From the NCBI GenBank assembly GCA_028274465.1, contig CM051457.1, positions 70,840,496-70,904,495 on the forward strand: a DNA stretch of 64,000 bases, in the 5' to 3' direction. Shown piece by piece: positions 33,728 to 45,736 of this stretch (position 1 is the first letter of the stretch; every line of letters begins with the position of its first letter). The position numbers were made by a program, and so were the translations under genes. The notes under the pieces are model-generated. The model saw only the letters and a list, made by a program, of their open reading frames with translations, was not told where the DNA came from and did no database searches. The DNA comes from Plantago ovata (taxonomy: Eukaryota; Streptophyta; Magnoliopsida; Lamiales; Plantaginaceae).

Positions 33728-35173
33728 CTTCTATTCCTCTTTCCGTTACCATGTAAACGAGGAACTTCCCACCTTTGACTACGAAGGTACATTTCCCCGG
33801 ATTGAGCTTCATGCCATACTTCCTCAAGATCGAGAAGCATTTTTCCAGGTATCCTACGTGTTGCTCCTCGGTCTTACTCTTGACTAGCATATCATCGACA
33901 TATACTTCCATCGTTTTTCCAAAATCCTTTCACCTTCGTAAAAAAAAATATATTAAATCTAAAACACGACGATAGTAACCCAAAAGGCGGAAACTTCTTC
34001 CTTGAAAGGTCTTGGCCAAGAAGTCTCCATTTTAGCAAGAACGGAAATGTAGGGGAAAGGTCCGAGTTCTTCCTTGAACATTTTGTTAACCAACCTTTGG
34101 TAGGTTGCTCCGGTATTTTTGAAACCGAAAGGCATCACGTTGAAGCAATACACATTTCCGTTTGCAAAGAAGGCGGTCTTTGGCACATCATCTTTGGCCA
34201 TTTTCACTTGGTAGAATCCTTGGTATGCATCCATGAAACTCAAGAGGGCACATCCTGCTGTGGAATCGACCAGCTGGTCTATTCGGGGAAGTGGGTAGGG
34301 ATCCTTCGGGCAAAACTTGATGAGTCTTGTGAAGTTGTTGCACATCCTCCACTTGCCAGGTCCCTTCTGCACGAGGACTACATTCCAATCCCAGTCGGAG
34401 TATCTCACTTCTTTGATGTGACCAGCTTTAAGAAATCTTTGCACTTCTGCCTCGATGATGGCATTGTCTTCCGCACTGAAGTCTCTTCGCTTTTCTCGAA
34501 TATGGGTGATGGACGGATCGACGTTCAGACGGTGAACCGTGACTCTTGGGTCAATTCCCTTGAGGTCCTCGGTACTCCACGCGAAGATGTCGTTGTTATC
34601 TCTCAAACATTGAATGAGCTTCATTCTAACTTCCGTAGTCATCTCGAAGAATTTATTATTCTTGGAAAAGGGTGGTACTGGGGGTATAACTTGATACTCC
34701 TCGAGCTCCTTAACAACTCCTACTAGGGTATCTCTCTCTTTCTTTTGGATTACTTTCCTTCGCCTAAGTGACGGACTCAGCTTTTTCGACTTTTGCTTCA
34801 CTCGTCGAACCGTATAAAAACGGTAAGGAGCATTGTGAACTAAGGGCTGCTCCTCGAGCAATTGGCCTAGATTCAGCTCTCCGATGGCAACCTTGGAAGT
34901 GAATTTTGCTGACATATTGTAGCATTCCGATGCCTCTCTTATGTTTCCCTCTTCTTGTCCAATTCCCAATGGAGTGGGGAACTTCAACTTGTTATGGACT
35001 GTAGACACTACAGCTCGAAACTGAGAGAGGCCGGGCTTATCCAAGACTGCGAAGTAGTCAAAGGGCATGTCTAAGACCACGAAGGGGACGTGTTGAGTTA
35101 CTCTTCGCGGAGCACTTCCCATTGAGACCGTGAAATTGATCATTGCGAGGGGCATGATGGGTTGTCCTCCGAA
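33728..35173 (-). pseudogene. TAT1 reverse transcriptase (and preceding linker), with a foreign stretch inside
   Basis: The frame opens at the SIR1 junction (MPLAMINFTVSMGS, then DMPFDYFAVLDKPGLSQFRA) and continues through IREKRRDFSAEDNAIIEAEV, WRMCNNFTRLIKFCPKDPYP, SFMDAYQGFYQVKMAKDD and MPFGFKNTGATYQRLVNKMF, standard gypsy reverse transcriptase. After FKEELG, about 33925-34070 is unrelated sequence with a stop; the catalytic block then follows as MEVYVDDMLVKSKTEEQHVG (33911 down) to MVTERGIEA at the CAC1 edge. The N-terminal half is otherwise open. Confidence 0.88.
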
Positions 35174-35178
35174 ACCTA

Positions 35179-36749
35179 TGTTGGTCCTTTAAACAACAAG
35201 AAAAGACTAGAGGGGGGGGTGAATAGTCTTTTCCAACTTTCGTCGTTTAAAAACTTTCTCAGCAAGGACTTATTACTTTTCAGTAATGAGTTTGCTGATA
35301 CTTAACTTTCTCAGCAAGCGCAAGTTACTTTTCAGTAACGAGTTTTGCTGATACTTAAAATCAGAGAGCGGAAGTCTTTGATACAATAAGTGCTTTGTCA
35401 GTAAGTGATAGTTTCAGCAAGTGAACAGAGTGACTGTGTACAGGTAGATATGCTTTGCTGAAAACTAAATGCAGTAAGTAAATCACACAAACACTTTTAT
35501 AGTGGTATCTGAGAGTGGCGTAATCTCTCAACTAATCCACTTTGTCCTGTCTAGCACTGAATCCACTAAGATAAGTTTGAGGTTCCTTACAACACCTATC
35601 TAGAGCGATTCAAACAGAAACCAAAGCACACTTGCTTCGTTTCCAACCTAACTAGAGAACGAAACCTTGTTTTCTCCACCAAATTTGGGACTTTTAATCA
35701 GCAACTCTATGCTCGATTAAGTTCCCCCTGAATTTCACGCCTGAAAGGGTGTATTTTCAGTTAGAGAGGTTTGGGATGAGATAACTTGATTATAACTTAT
35801 TCAGCTACAACAAGAAATCTAAGAAACAAAACTTTGAATACTTTGCAGTAAACAAGTTTGAATGTTTCTGGTGTCAAGACTTGTTCTTGTTCGAAAGAAA
35901 GAACACTTAACTAATTTCTTAGCCGTGTATGTTCTACTTCTTCACAAGTAGCTTTTTCAAGCTTCAAGTCTTGGAACGGATCAATGGCAGTAAAGAGTGT
36001 TTGAAGGGTATGTGAGTTTAAGCACAAGTGAGAGTTTGATCACGTTATTGACACACTTCAACTCTTTGTCGGATGACCTCTATTTATAGTGAATCAAGGG
36101 AGTCGTTTGAATTTCAAATTCCAAGGCTTTGTTCCTTAAGATGTCACTATCTTGCTTTTGTACTTTCAGCAACGTCCTTTATTTCTCTTCTAGTCTTCAT
36201 GTCCTTCGCGTTCATGCTTTGCATTTAATGTTCATTTGAATGAGATTAAAACATGAACGTTGAAGCGCAAATGCAAGTACTATCAGCAAGGAGGTCACAT
36301 ATGTTTTTCAGCAAGTGGTCAGTCTCAGTTTCAGCAAGCACAACCAACTCTGTCGTTTAGATTTTCACTTATGCAAGCTGTTGCTGAAGTTTCCACTTTC
36401 TGAGCAACATGTGCCTTTGTAGATACCAGTCTTCAGAAATCTTCTAGTCTTCAGTCTTCGAATTCTTCAAGTTTCTGAACGGTTCTAAATGCTTCAATAG
36501 TTTGTTTGTGTAAACAAAGTACATCATCAACAAATGCTTCAATAGGTTGTTTTTCTTTTCAGAAAACAAGATACATCATAAGCGGTAAAACAAACCTATC
36601 TAGCACCTACTCTAAGTCTTCAGCAAACGTTCCTCTTTTACAATGTCCTGTAAACTTCTAAAATCCTATGGACCTTAAGAGTACTAGTTACTGGACTTTC
36701 CTTAGTTTAGCATGGTTAATTGCTCATCAAAATTACAAGTTTCCTAACA
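35179..36749 (-). repeat. SIR1 3' LTR, 1.57 kb
   Basis: TGTTGGTCC at the outer end (plus strand view) and CCTAACA at 36749. It matches 48268-49378 plus 54999-55451. The hexamer CAGCAA or TTGCTG occurs about 13 times by eye. Downstream of the LTR on the plus strand is AATTTCCCCCTTTTTG (36750-36765), the purine tract in reverse. Confidence 0.93.
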
Positions 36750-37082
36750 AATTTCCCCCTTTTTGATGTTAGCAATCTATGGATAAATTAATTGTTACCC
36801 TTTTAGAGGTTTTTGATGTTGAATAAATCAGTTGATTGATGCAAGCATACTTGAATAATCAAACAGTAAGCATAAGTAGATTGCATAATCAAAAACCAAT
36901 AAGAGTCAAAAGCTTTATTGTTGATAGTTATCTTTCAGTAAGTTTACAAGAAAGTTCAGAGATAACTACACAAAATCTGCAAACAAAACTAAACAAAGCT
37001 TTTACAAGGGACTTAGGCTCTTTCAGCAGAAGATTTTCTCAGATTCGAGCTGAATGATCCTTGCGTTCTTGCAGGTGGTATA

Positions 37083-37432
37083 TGATGAATGTGTATTTTA
37101 CACTTTCATTCGAGTCTTTTTCACCTAAATGAGCTATCCTCTATGTTAATTTAGCTATATTTTAGTGCATTTTATTAGAATAGTGTCACGTTTCCCTTTA
37201 GATTTTATTTTACAGGTTTTGGTTGAAATTCGAACATTTCCGGGCAATTATATTGAAGTTGACAAGGAATTGGTGTTCCAGAAGCCTATTTGGAGTATCT
37301 GAAGGTTTCCGGATAGGATTTGGAGTCTAGGGGCCGAATCTGGAGGTTAGAAGGCTACTAGAAGTCAGAAACCGAGTCCGAAAAGGGGAAGAAATCCAAA
37401 ACCGCGTCGAAAACGCGGAATTCCGCGAAAAA
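37083..37432 (+). repeat. E6: truncated E-family LTR inside the SIR1 extra ORF
   Basis: Starts TGATGAATGTG and matches the first 350 bp of the E-family LTR, then stops at CCGCGAAAAA and SIR1 sequence resumes (GTCTGAGCC). Comparison with SIR2 shows that about 1.1 kb of SIR1 (equal to 59720-60827) is missing at this point, so an insertion and a deletion have combined. Confidence 0.85.
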
Positions 37433-40400
37433 GTCTGAGCCTTTTTCAATGCAGACTTTGCTAGTTTGAGTGCTTGACTGACATCTTCTTCATAGATTTT
37501 GTGGTGTAGACTTATGTCTTTCTGAGCTATGGTAAGAGAAGTAGTGCGTTTTAGCATAGTAGCCAGTACTTTGCCGATGTCAAGCGGACTCTCAGCAAGC
37601 AGTGCATCATCTTCTGCTTTGCAGGCTTTGTGGACTTCCATCAGTGCCAAAATTCTTGGAGTAAAATCCTCCACGTGTGGAAACGGCACTAAAGTCGGGG
37701 TCAAGGAATGAACTTTAAGCTCAGTGGCGAATTGATCATCTCTAGTCAGCAAATGGCTTCTTATATCATCTCCGACATCATGTTCATCATCAGGAGGAGG
37801 AATTGTGACCACAGTGGGTTCACCTTTCTTTGTTTGATCTTCTTCATTTGCTGAGAGATCTTCTTCGTCATCAGATTCATCAAGGCCAGTAACCTTGGTT
37901 CCTAAATCTGTAGCTTCATTCCCTTTTGGTTGAGTGGTTGCTGGTGGCAACGATTCAGACTCAACAACTGGAGTTTCACCAGTAGTGACTTCTAATTGAG
38001 TAGTTGCTGAGGGCAACGTTTGAGACTCAATAACTGGAGTTTCACCAGTAGTAGGTGGAAGGGAGGGGACTTCCTGAGGCTTCACTCCTGAAGATTGAGC
38101 AATGTCTAGATTCTGCGTATGCCTTGCATGAATCTGTAGACTGTTTTGAAGTGCTCTTTGATAATCTTCATCCAATTCTTCATCATCAAGGTTTGGATCA
38201 GTGACCTTGGCATTGAGTAAAGATAACTCGGCATCAGAAAGCTTGCTTTTTCCTAATTTCAAAGCAGCGCGCTTTCTGGCGTACTCTTCTTCAGTGTCAG
38301 CGCCTTGTACAGGTGCTGCAGTACTTGTCTCAGCAGGAGCAGGATTGGATTCTTGTTGCTGACTTGGTGTTTGATCACCTTGCTGATTGTCATGATGTTC
38401 AGTCTCAGCAACTGTCAGTTTAAGTCCACCAGTATCAGGACTAGGACCTTGATTATCATCATCGTCATCCTTTTTGTCCTTAGAATCTTTTCCTTCATCA
38501 TCACTTGGATCTTTAGGAATGATCTCATCCTCTTATTCTTCATCATCATCCGTCTGTATAACCAACTCAAGATGTTTGTATAAAGCAACACTCGTAACTT
38601 CCTCTTCTTCATTGATTTTGTGGGGATCAGCCACCACGGGTACAAAGGAACCCTTGAGCATCACAGCTTGTTCAGATGGAGAGGCACTCTTCAATTTGGC
38701 TTTCATATTCTCTCTGATTAGACCAATCAGATTTGAACTCATAAGCTGAGAATATGTCAACTCTTCTGGAAGTATTGAGTGCACAAATGTCTCGAGTTTC
38801 AGCAGAGAAAGTCTCTTTTTCTCGTTGGATAGATGAAGGTGAAGGTCAGAAAAGTCCATCCTTCTGTACCGTTGCCAGTTGCTGACAGACTTAGAAACTC
38901 TGGTAAAGGTAGTTTTCTTGAAGTCTGAGTAAAGTTCTTCTGAACTTACTTTCGGATCTTCAATGATGTGAACCACTTCAGTGGTCTCCTTTTGAGTCTG
39001 AAAAAGAATAAAATTAAGTTCATGAAAGTTTTGGATAATAGTTTTAGAGTCCAAAGCTGGAGCATGATTTACCTGCTGAGATTCAACAAGCTCATGTTGC
39101 ACACTTGTTTGTGCTGGTACTATTTCCATTGCTTCACGAGCTTGAGAAGCATCCTTGAATTGTTCATCCTGAAATAATTTTAAGTTAGATACAAGCACTA
39201 AGTTTTCAAACTTAGTTGAATTACCAAAAACTTTATCTACCTGCTGACCAGGAGGTGTGGATTCTGGTGCAGAGGCTTCAGCAACCTTCTGACTTGTATC
39301 TTGAGAAGTCTGTAAAGAAATCATTATATTAGCAAAAGAATGAGTTTCAGATAGTGAAGTTTTGCTTATGTTTGAGTTAACTACCTGCTGAAGAAGGACA
39401 GGTGGTGACACAGTCCTTTCAGCAAAGACAGCTTCTTCAGTATATGGGACTTTTTCTTCAGCAAACTTTTTTTCTTGCTCTGTTTGAAAAAGCTGTGCGG
39501 GTTCAGCAATCTCCCTTGTCTCTGAAATGACAAGTTGAGCAGAGACATCTTGACCCTTGAGTTCACTGCTTGTCGTGAAAACATCTACCGATTTGTTGGA
39601 AGTGTCTTCAATCTCCAACTCCATTTGCTGACTCAGTTCTGTCAACACAAGCTGAACTTTGTCAATGGATGTTTTCGGTGAACTAGGTCCAGCATTCTCA
39701 GCATCATGGGATGCATCGTCGAATTGTGTCTCTTGTGGTGTTTCAGCAATCTCTGGGACTTGAACCATTGCAGTCTCAGCAACTGGTTCTTCAGCAACTT
39801 GATGAGTTGCTTGTTCAACAACCATCTTTTCAGCATTAGCAGCATCAGCAAGTGCCGCGGTTCTTATATCAACAGCAATATTAATTGCTGGTTCCAGAGT
39901 CTGATCATCTAGATTATCTACAATGTAGATATCTGGGATTGAGGCAGGATTTCGTTTCCACTGCCTTGTGGTCTCATCTTAGCAGATGTATAAACATTGA
40001 GTTGATTGTTGAAGGATTCCGCAAACACTTCAACATTGCTGAAGTAGGTTTTAATAACCACTTCATCAACATCTACTGGAACTTGTGTTTCAGCAACTGC
40101 GGGAGAATCATCCGAAAGATCATGGACAATTGGTACTGACTTGCGAGCCAGTGTTTTCTTTCTTGGGTTACTTGTCCTTTTTCTGTTAGGGAAGGGATTA
40201 GCTGATGACGCTGCAGTCTGAGTGTCATCATCAGCTTTCCTCTTTTTCTTCTTTGATTTTTCCAGTTTCTCTCCAATAGTAGCGTCAGTAGTTGCCTTTT
40301 CAGCAACGACTGTTGTACACTTATCTTGATCACCATCTACAACAGTTTCATCAACAACTTTTCCAGCTGTTGGAACATTTTCTTGCTGAGTAGTGGCGAC

Positions 40401-41363
40401 AACATCTGCAGCTGTTGTATACCTTTCTTGCTGACTTGTGCTGACAACATTTGCAGCTGTCGTCTTCTTTGATTTCTTATCAGCAAGCTTAGGTGAATTT
40501 TGCTTGTAGAAGGCTCTTCCCACATTGCATACTGATTTCTTAATCGGCAATGGGTTTCTCAGCTGAATCCTAAAGTGTTCAAGGATATAGCATATTTTTA
40601 GTCCATACATGACTGGGAAGGTAGGTGAGACCTTGTTGTCTTCAACCTTAACCTTGAATTTAGTGACACAATCAACAAGTCTGTTGAAAATGTACTTAGC
40701 CTGGTTGAGCTCAGTTTTGTCCTCATATATATGCATCAGCAGCGGCCACCTTCTCAATCCTACTTGGTCTATTCCTCCGACTTGGGAGTCTAAGACTTTG
40801 ATTAGTAGCAGAGCTACTAGACCAAGTGAATGGCAGAGATGCTTCCTCTTAACGTGCTTTCTCCAAGTCACGGGAGCAATCTCTCCTTTCTTCATTTTCT
40901 CGTTTCTGACATCACTGTAGAAGGCTTCAATTTCTTCGTCAGTGGCAGTGATGTCATCTTCAGTTCCAGTGGTCGGAATCTGAAAGATGTCGGCTAAATC
41001 GGTCCATTTCAGGATGATTTGCACACCTTGAATTATGGTGGAAATCACTTTTTCAGTGACTCCCTTACCATCAGTTAGAGTCTAGATTTCTGCATTATTG
41101 TAGAATTCCATTGTATCTAACATACTCACTTTCTTAGGGCGAGCTGTTATAAAGAGAGTGAGGCCTTGCTGTTTTATCAAGTCAAGCGCCTCCTCATTAT
41201 CACCGTCAAGTTCTTGTTCATAGAAGTATCAAATATACTTCTCTTTGGAAAATCTGCCCCATTGCATCATCATCTCACACTTTGCAGTGTCTAGATATGC
41301 AGGCGGCATGGGTTTTTCAGTTATTCTATCGTTTTTCAACACAATTTTCAGTGTGTTGGTCAT
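37433..41363 (-). pseudogene. SIR1 extra (envelope-position) ORF, broken
   Basis: Opens at ATG 41363 (MTNTLKIVLKNDRITEKPMP). Two in-frame stops follow near 41229 and 41084; the frame then runs to 39918 (DLADIFQIPTTG, WRKHVKRKHLCHSLGLVALL, YIFNRLVDCVTKFKVKVEDN, ILEHFRIQLRNPLPIKKSVC). A frameshift near 39950 leads to 39825-38533, highly acidic and rich in VAE and ETQ. A third part runs 38262-37433. It has one globular N-terminal region of about 230 residues and then roughly 1,000 residues of low-complexity acidic sequence. I see no signal peptide or convincing membrane segment, so calling it an envelope is not supported. SIR2 has the same gene. Function unknown. Confidence 0.65.
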
Positions 41364-42360
41364 CGGAGCAGTGCTTTTCCAGCACTGTCAACCTTAGATG
41401 ATTTTGATGTCTTAGAGGGCTGTCTCTTTGGTGCCACTTCTTTTATAGGGTGAGAAATGTGTACGAAAAAGATTACTTTGCTTTTTTACCGGAGGTACAG
41501 TAGATTCAGGCTAAAATTTGCAGAGAAAGGAAATGTGAGTTAAAGAATTTTGTCTTTCTCTAACTCCTTGTTTATATAGTGTCTCTGATGTGCAAGAAGC
41601 TCAATCGATTTTGAGTTCTCAGCAAGGGTAAATCAGAGATTCAACAGCGTTGTGGAGCCTTTGCATTAAATGCGTAGTGGCCCACTAACAAAAACTGTCA
41701 GAGCACTCTTTCTTTTTGCAATATTAACCGCTAGATCAAAAACGCCTTTTAATCAATGGTCACGATTGTATTTCATGTCATGATTATTAACGAGTTTATC
41801 TGTGCCCGATTAACGTCACAAACTAGATTTATGGGATTTGATTGCTTGCTGAAGTAAACAAGAATCTTTTCAGCGAGTTTGTGTAACCAGCCTTGTTACT
41901 TGCTGAAAGTTCCCCCTTAATCAGATATCTCATATTTCTTTAAGTTAAAAGATATTTCTGAGTTCCTGTATCAGCAAATTATTTTTATCTTGAGATATAT
42001 TTTGGTAAAATCTGAGAAGTGAGTTTGATCTTTTTCTAAGTTCCCGTCTCAGAATTTTCTTTTGATACTTGAATACCTGTTTGAGTATCCTTGATTGTCT
42101 GAATGTCTGTTTCAGCAATCTTTAATGTTTTTCTCTTACTGAGTGCCCGTCTCAGCAAGTGATCAAGTTTCCTAACAAATACCCGTTTTGAAGGAATTAC
42201 TTGCGGAATGCCTTTTTCAGCAATCATGTAGTGACCTATCATTTCTTTTTACAAGAAATCAGTGGAAGGAGCTTATTTTTTAAGTAAGCATACTTTGGCT
42301 TGCTGAATACCTGTTTCAGCATTCTTCCAATTGTATCCCTTATTGAGGTCATTCAATCTA
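41364..42360 (-). other. SIR1 spacer between pol and extra ORF
   Basis: About 1 kb, AT-rich, no supported gene. Contains many CAGCAA/TTGCTG copies and a second purine-tract-like stretch at 41909-41922 (minus TAAGGGGGAACTT). It may hold the promoter or splice acceptor for the extra ORF. Confidence 0.5.
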
Positions 42361-45300
42361 TCAAAGGTTATACCTTAGCATTGCGAATCTATTATCTGGT
42401 AGGGGCTTGGTAAAGATGTCAGCAAGTTGATCATCAGTACCCACTTTTACAACCTCAATATCTCCTTTTTCCACATGATCTCTAATGAAATGATGTCTAA
42501 TATCAATGTGCTTAGTCCTTGAGTGGAACTTAGGATTTTGCGTGATAGCAATAGCACTTGTATTATCACAACAGATTGGTGTTTTCTTTGCAGAAATACC
42601 ATAATCTCTTAATTGTTGCTGAATCCATAGGATTTGAGCTGTGCAACAACCAGCCGAAATGTACTCAGATGCAGTAGATGAATTGGCACCACAGGTTTGC
42701 TTGTTGCTGAACCATGATATTAATCTAGTACCCAAAAACTGACAAGTTCCCGAGGTACTTTTTCTATCAAGAGTTGATCCTCGATGATCAGCATCAGAAT
42801 AACCAACCAATTCAACTCCAGAATCTTTACGATACCATAATCCAACATTGACTGTACCTTTGACATATTTCAGTATCTTAAGTGCCTTTTTGTAGTGTAA
42901 TTCTCTTGGATCAGATTGGAACCTTGCACACACACAAACAGCATACTGAATGTCAGGTCTACTTGCTGTTAAATACAACAAGGAACCAATGAGCTTCCTA
43001 TACTTGTGTTCTTCAACACTTTTATCTTCCTTAGTATAGACCAATTTGGTACCAACACTCATAGGGATCTTTTCAGGTTTTTCTTCCTCTTTGATCATAA
43101 ACTTTATGAGCATTTCTTTCGCATACTTTGCTTGATTTATGAATATTTCATCTTTGAGTTGCTTGACTTGCAATCCTAGGAAATAATTCAATTTTCCCAT
43201 CATACTCATTTCAAATTTATTTGTCATGAGTTTGGCAAAATCATCACAAAGTTGCTTGTCCTTAGATCCAAATATTATGTCATCCACATAAATCTGAACT
43301 AAGAGTATTTTACCATCATGGTTCATGGTAAACAAGGTTTTGTCAACTTCACCTTTCTTGAAACCATTATCCAACAAGAACTTGGCCAAGGTATCATACC
43401 AAGCTCTAGGTGCTTGCTTTAGACCCTATACAGCTTTCTGAAGCTTGTATACCATCTTGGTTTCTGAGGGAAGTTCAAATCCAGGGGGTTGTTCTAAGTA
43501 GACTTCTTCACCAAGTTCACCATTCAAGAATGCACTTTTAACATCCATTTGATAAACAATGAAGTCCTTGTGAGCAACAAAGGCCAAGAAAAGTCTAATT
43601 GCATCCAATCTTGCAACTGGTGCATAAGACTCATCATAGTCCAATCCTTCAGTCTGACGGTAACCTTGAGCAACTAAACGTGCTTTGTTTCTTGTTACTT
43701 CACCAGACTCACTCAGCTTGTTTCTGAACACCCACTTTGTACCAATAGCTTTCCTGCCTTCAGCAAGAGGTACAAGTTTCCAGGCTTTGTTCCTTTCAAA
43801 TTGATCCAGTTCTTCTTGCATTGCCTTGATCCATTCAGAATGCTTTGGAGCATCTTCTATGGTCTTGGGTTCAATTTCTGAAACAAAGGAAGAGAACAAA
43901 GATTCTACTTCTACGACATTTGCTTCTTCAGCAAGTCCATGAGTAGCAGAAACTTTGGATCTAGTCACTTGGCGTTTGTCAATATCACCAATCATATCCG
44001 TAGAGGGATGATCTCTAATCCATTTGTTAACAGGCTTTCTGCTCTTTGGATCTGGATACGTTTTCTCATCAGCATGTGACTCTTCAGCATGTACTTGTTC
44101 AGTACTACTGGTATTTTGTGTCTCTGCTGAGATTGGTTCATCAGCAACTGCTTGTTCAACATTGCTAGATTGTGGTAGCTCATCAGTAGGCACGGGAGGT
44201 TGCGTAGTTTCAGCAACATCCGGAGCAACTGCGTCTTTTGCTGGAAATTCTTTGTCATGAACTATATTTATCTTGTCATGACTTGGGGGAGGAGAGTCAT
44301 TGTCAGAATCATCATTTAGTTCAATTGACTTGATTTTCCTAGCATCAGATTCAGTTCTTTGCTCATGTATGATTATCTTTTTCATACATTCTGATATTTC
44401 TTCTTCAGCAGGCACTCCTTGTGTCTTTTCGTAGAATACAACATGCACTGATTCTTCGATCTTTTGTGCCTTTTTGTTGTAAACTCTATAAGCTTTACTA
44501 TACAAGGAGTAACCAAGAAATATCGCTTCGTCTGCCTTTGGTTGAAATGTTCTTAGGTATTCTCTACAATTATTAAGAACGAAACTCTTACAACCAAATA
44601 CTCTGAGATGAGTGATATTAGGAGGACTTCCAACAAATAACTCATAAGGAGTTTTGTTGTATTCCTTAGTAATCAGACATCTGTTTTGAGTGTAACAAGC
44701 GGTATTAGTCGCTTCAACCCGGTAAGCCTCACTTATTTCAGTGTCAGCAAGCATTGTTCTTGCGGCTTCTTTTAAGGTGCGATTCTTCCTTTCAGCAACA
44801 CCGTTTTGTTGTGGTGTCCTTACTGAGGATAACTGATGTTGTATGCCTTTTGAAGTGCAATACTCAGTTATGTACTGGTTTACAAACTCAGTACCGTGGT
44901 CTGTCCTAATGACTTTTACCTTGTCATTTTTCATGACTTCAAGCTTATTCAGCAAGTTAGGTATTTCAGTCCTTGTTTTAGATTTGTGTTTGATAAATAC
45001 TACCCAAGTGAATCTTGAATAGTCATCTACCACCACCAGACCATACTTCTTACCAGCATAGCTTGTTGAAGAAGATTCAAACAAGTCCATGTGCAAGAGT
45101 GGTAAAGGTTTTGTAGTTGACGGTACTGCCTTGTTCTTAAAAGAAGATTTGGTTTGCTTACCTTGCTGACATGCATTGCAAACACCATCCTTCTTAAAAG
45201 TAACCTTAGGTAATCCAACTACAAGTGCCTTTTTATACAGCTTACCCATCGTCTTGAAGTTTAGATGACTTGTTCGTTTATGCCATAACCATGCTTTTTC

Positions 45301-45731
45301 AACAAGGCAATCGTGATCTGAGACAAGGCATTTTCCAACGATTGCTGAAGACCAATCTACGGTGTACAAGCCTCCTGATCTTCTGGCAACCATAATGACC
45401 TTCTTTGTCTCAAAGTCTATAAGTTTACATTCATCACTTTTGATTTTGATGAAGTATCCTTTATCAGCAAATTGACTCATGCTGAAAAGGTTAAACTTAA
45501 GATTTTGACATAAAGAACTCCCGTAATGGTAATGCATCCTAACTTCACGTCACCATAGCCTTTTGTAGAACCAGAGCCTCCACCAGCAAACCTTATTGTT
45601 GGACCTTTAGACCACTGTCTATAGTTTATAAGGTTATTCTTGTTGCCCGTCATGTGCTTTCCACAACCACTGTCAAAGTGCCAGATTGCATCGTTTGTCT
45701 CCGTGGCTGAAGTCTGCACAATCAAGAGCAA
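42361..45731 (-). pseudogene. SIR1 pol: protease, integrase, reverse transcriptase, RNase H; one frameshift, one stop
   Basis: Protease active site IWHFDSGCGKHMTGN (intact D-S-G) near 45690. A one-base loss in an A run (about 45503-45506) shifts the frame before [19 protein letters not shown]. Then the pre-integrase region ([28 protein letters not shown]), integrase core ([54 protein letters not shown]), reverse transcriptase ([40 protein letters not shown]), TAG at 43426 just before GLKQAPRAWYD, YVDD at 43279-43290 and RNase H (SNKQTCGANSSTASEYISAG, SRTKHIDIRHHFIRDHV) to 42361. Only two lesions are visible, so it died recently. Confidence 0.93.
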
Positions 45732-45736
45732 ACAAG

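Noticed and set aside
34097..34726. 209-aa plus-strand ORF
   Set aside because: Exact antisense shadow of the TAT1 reverse transcriptase.
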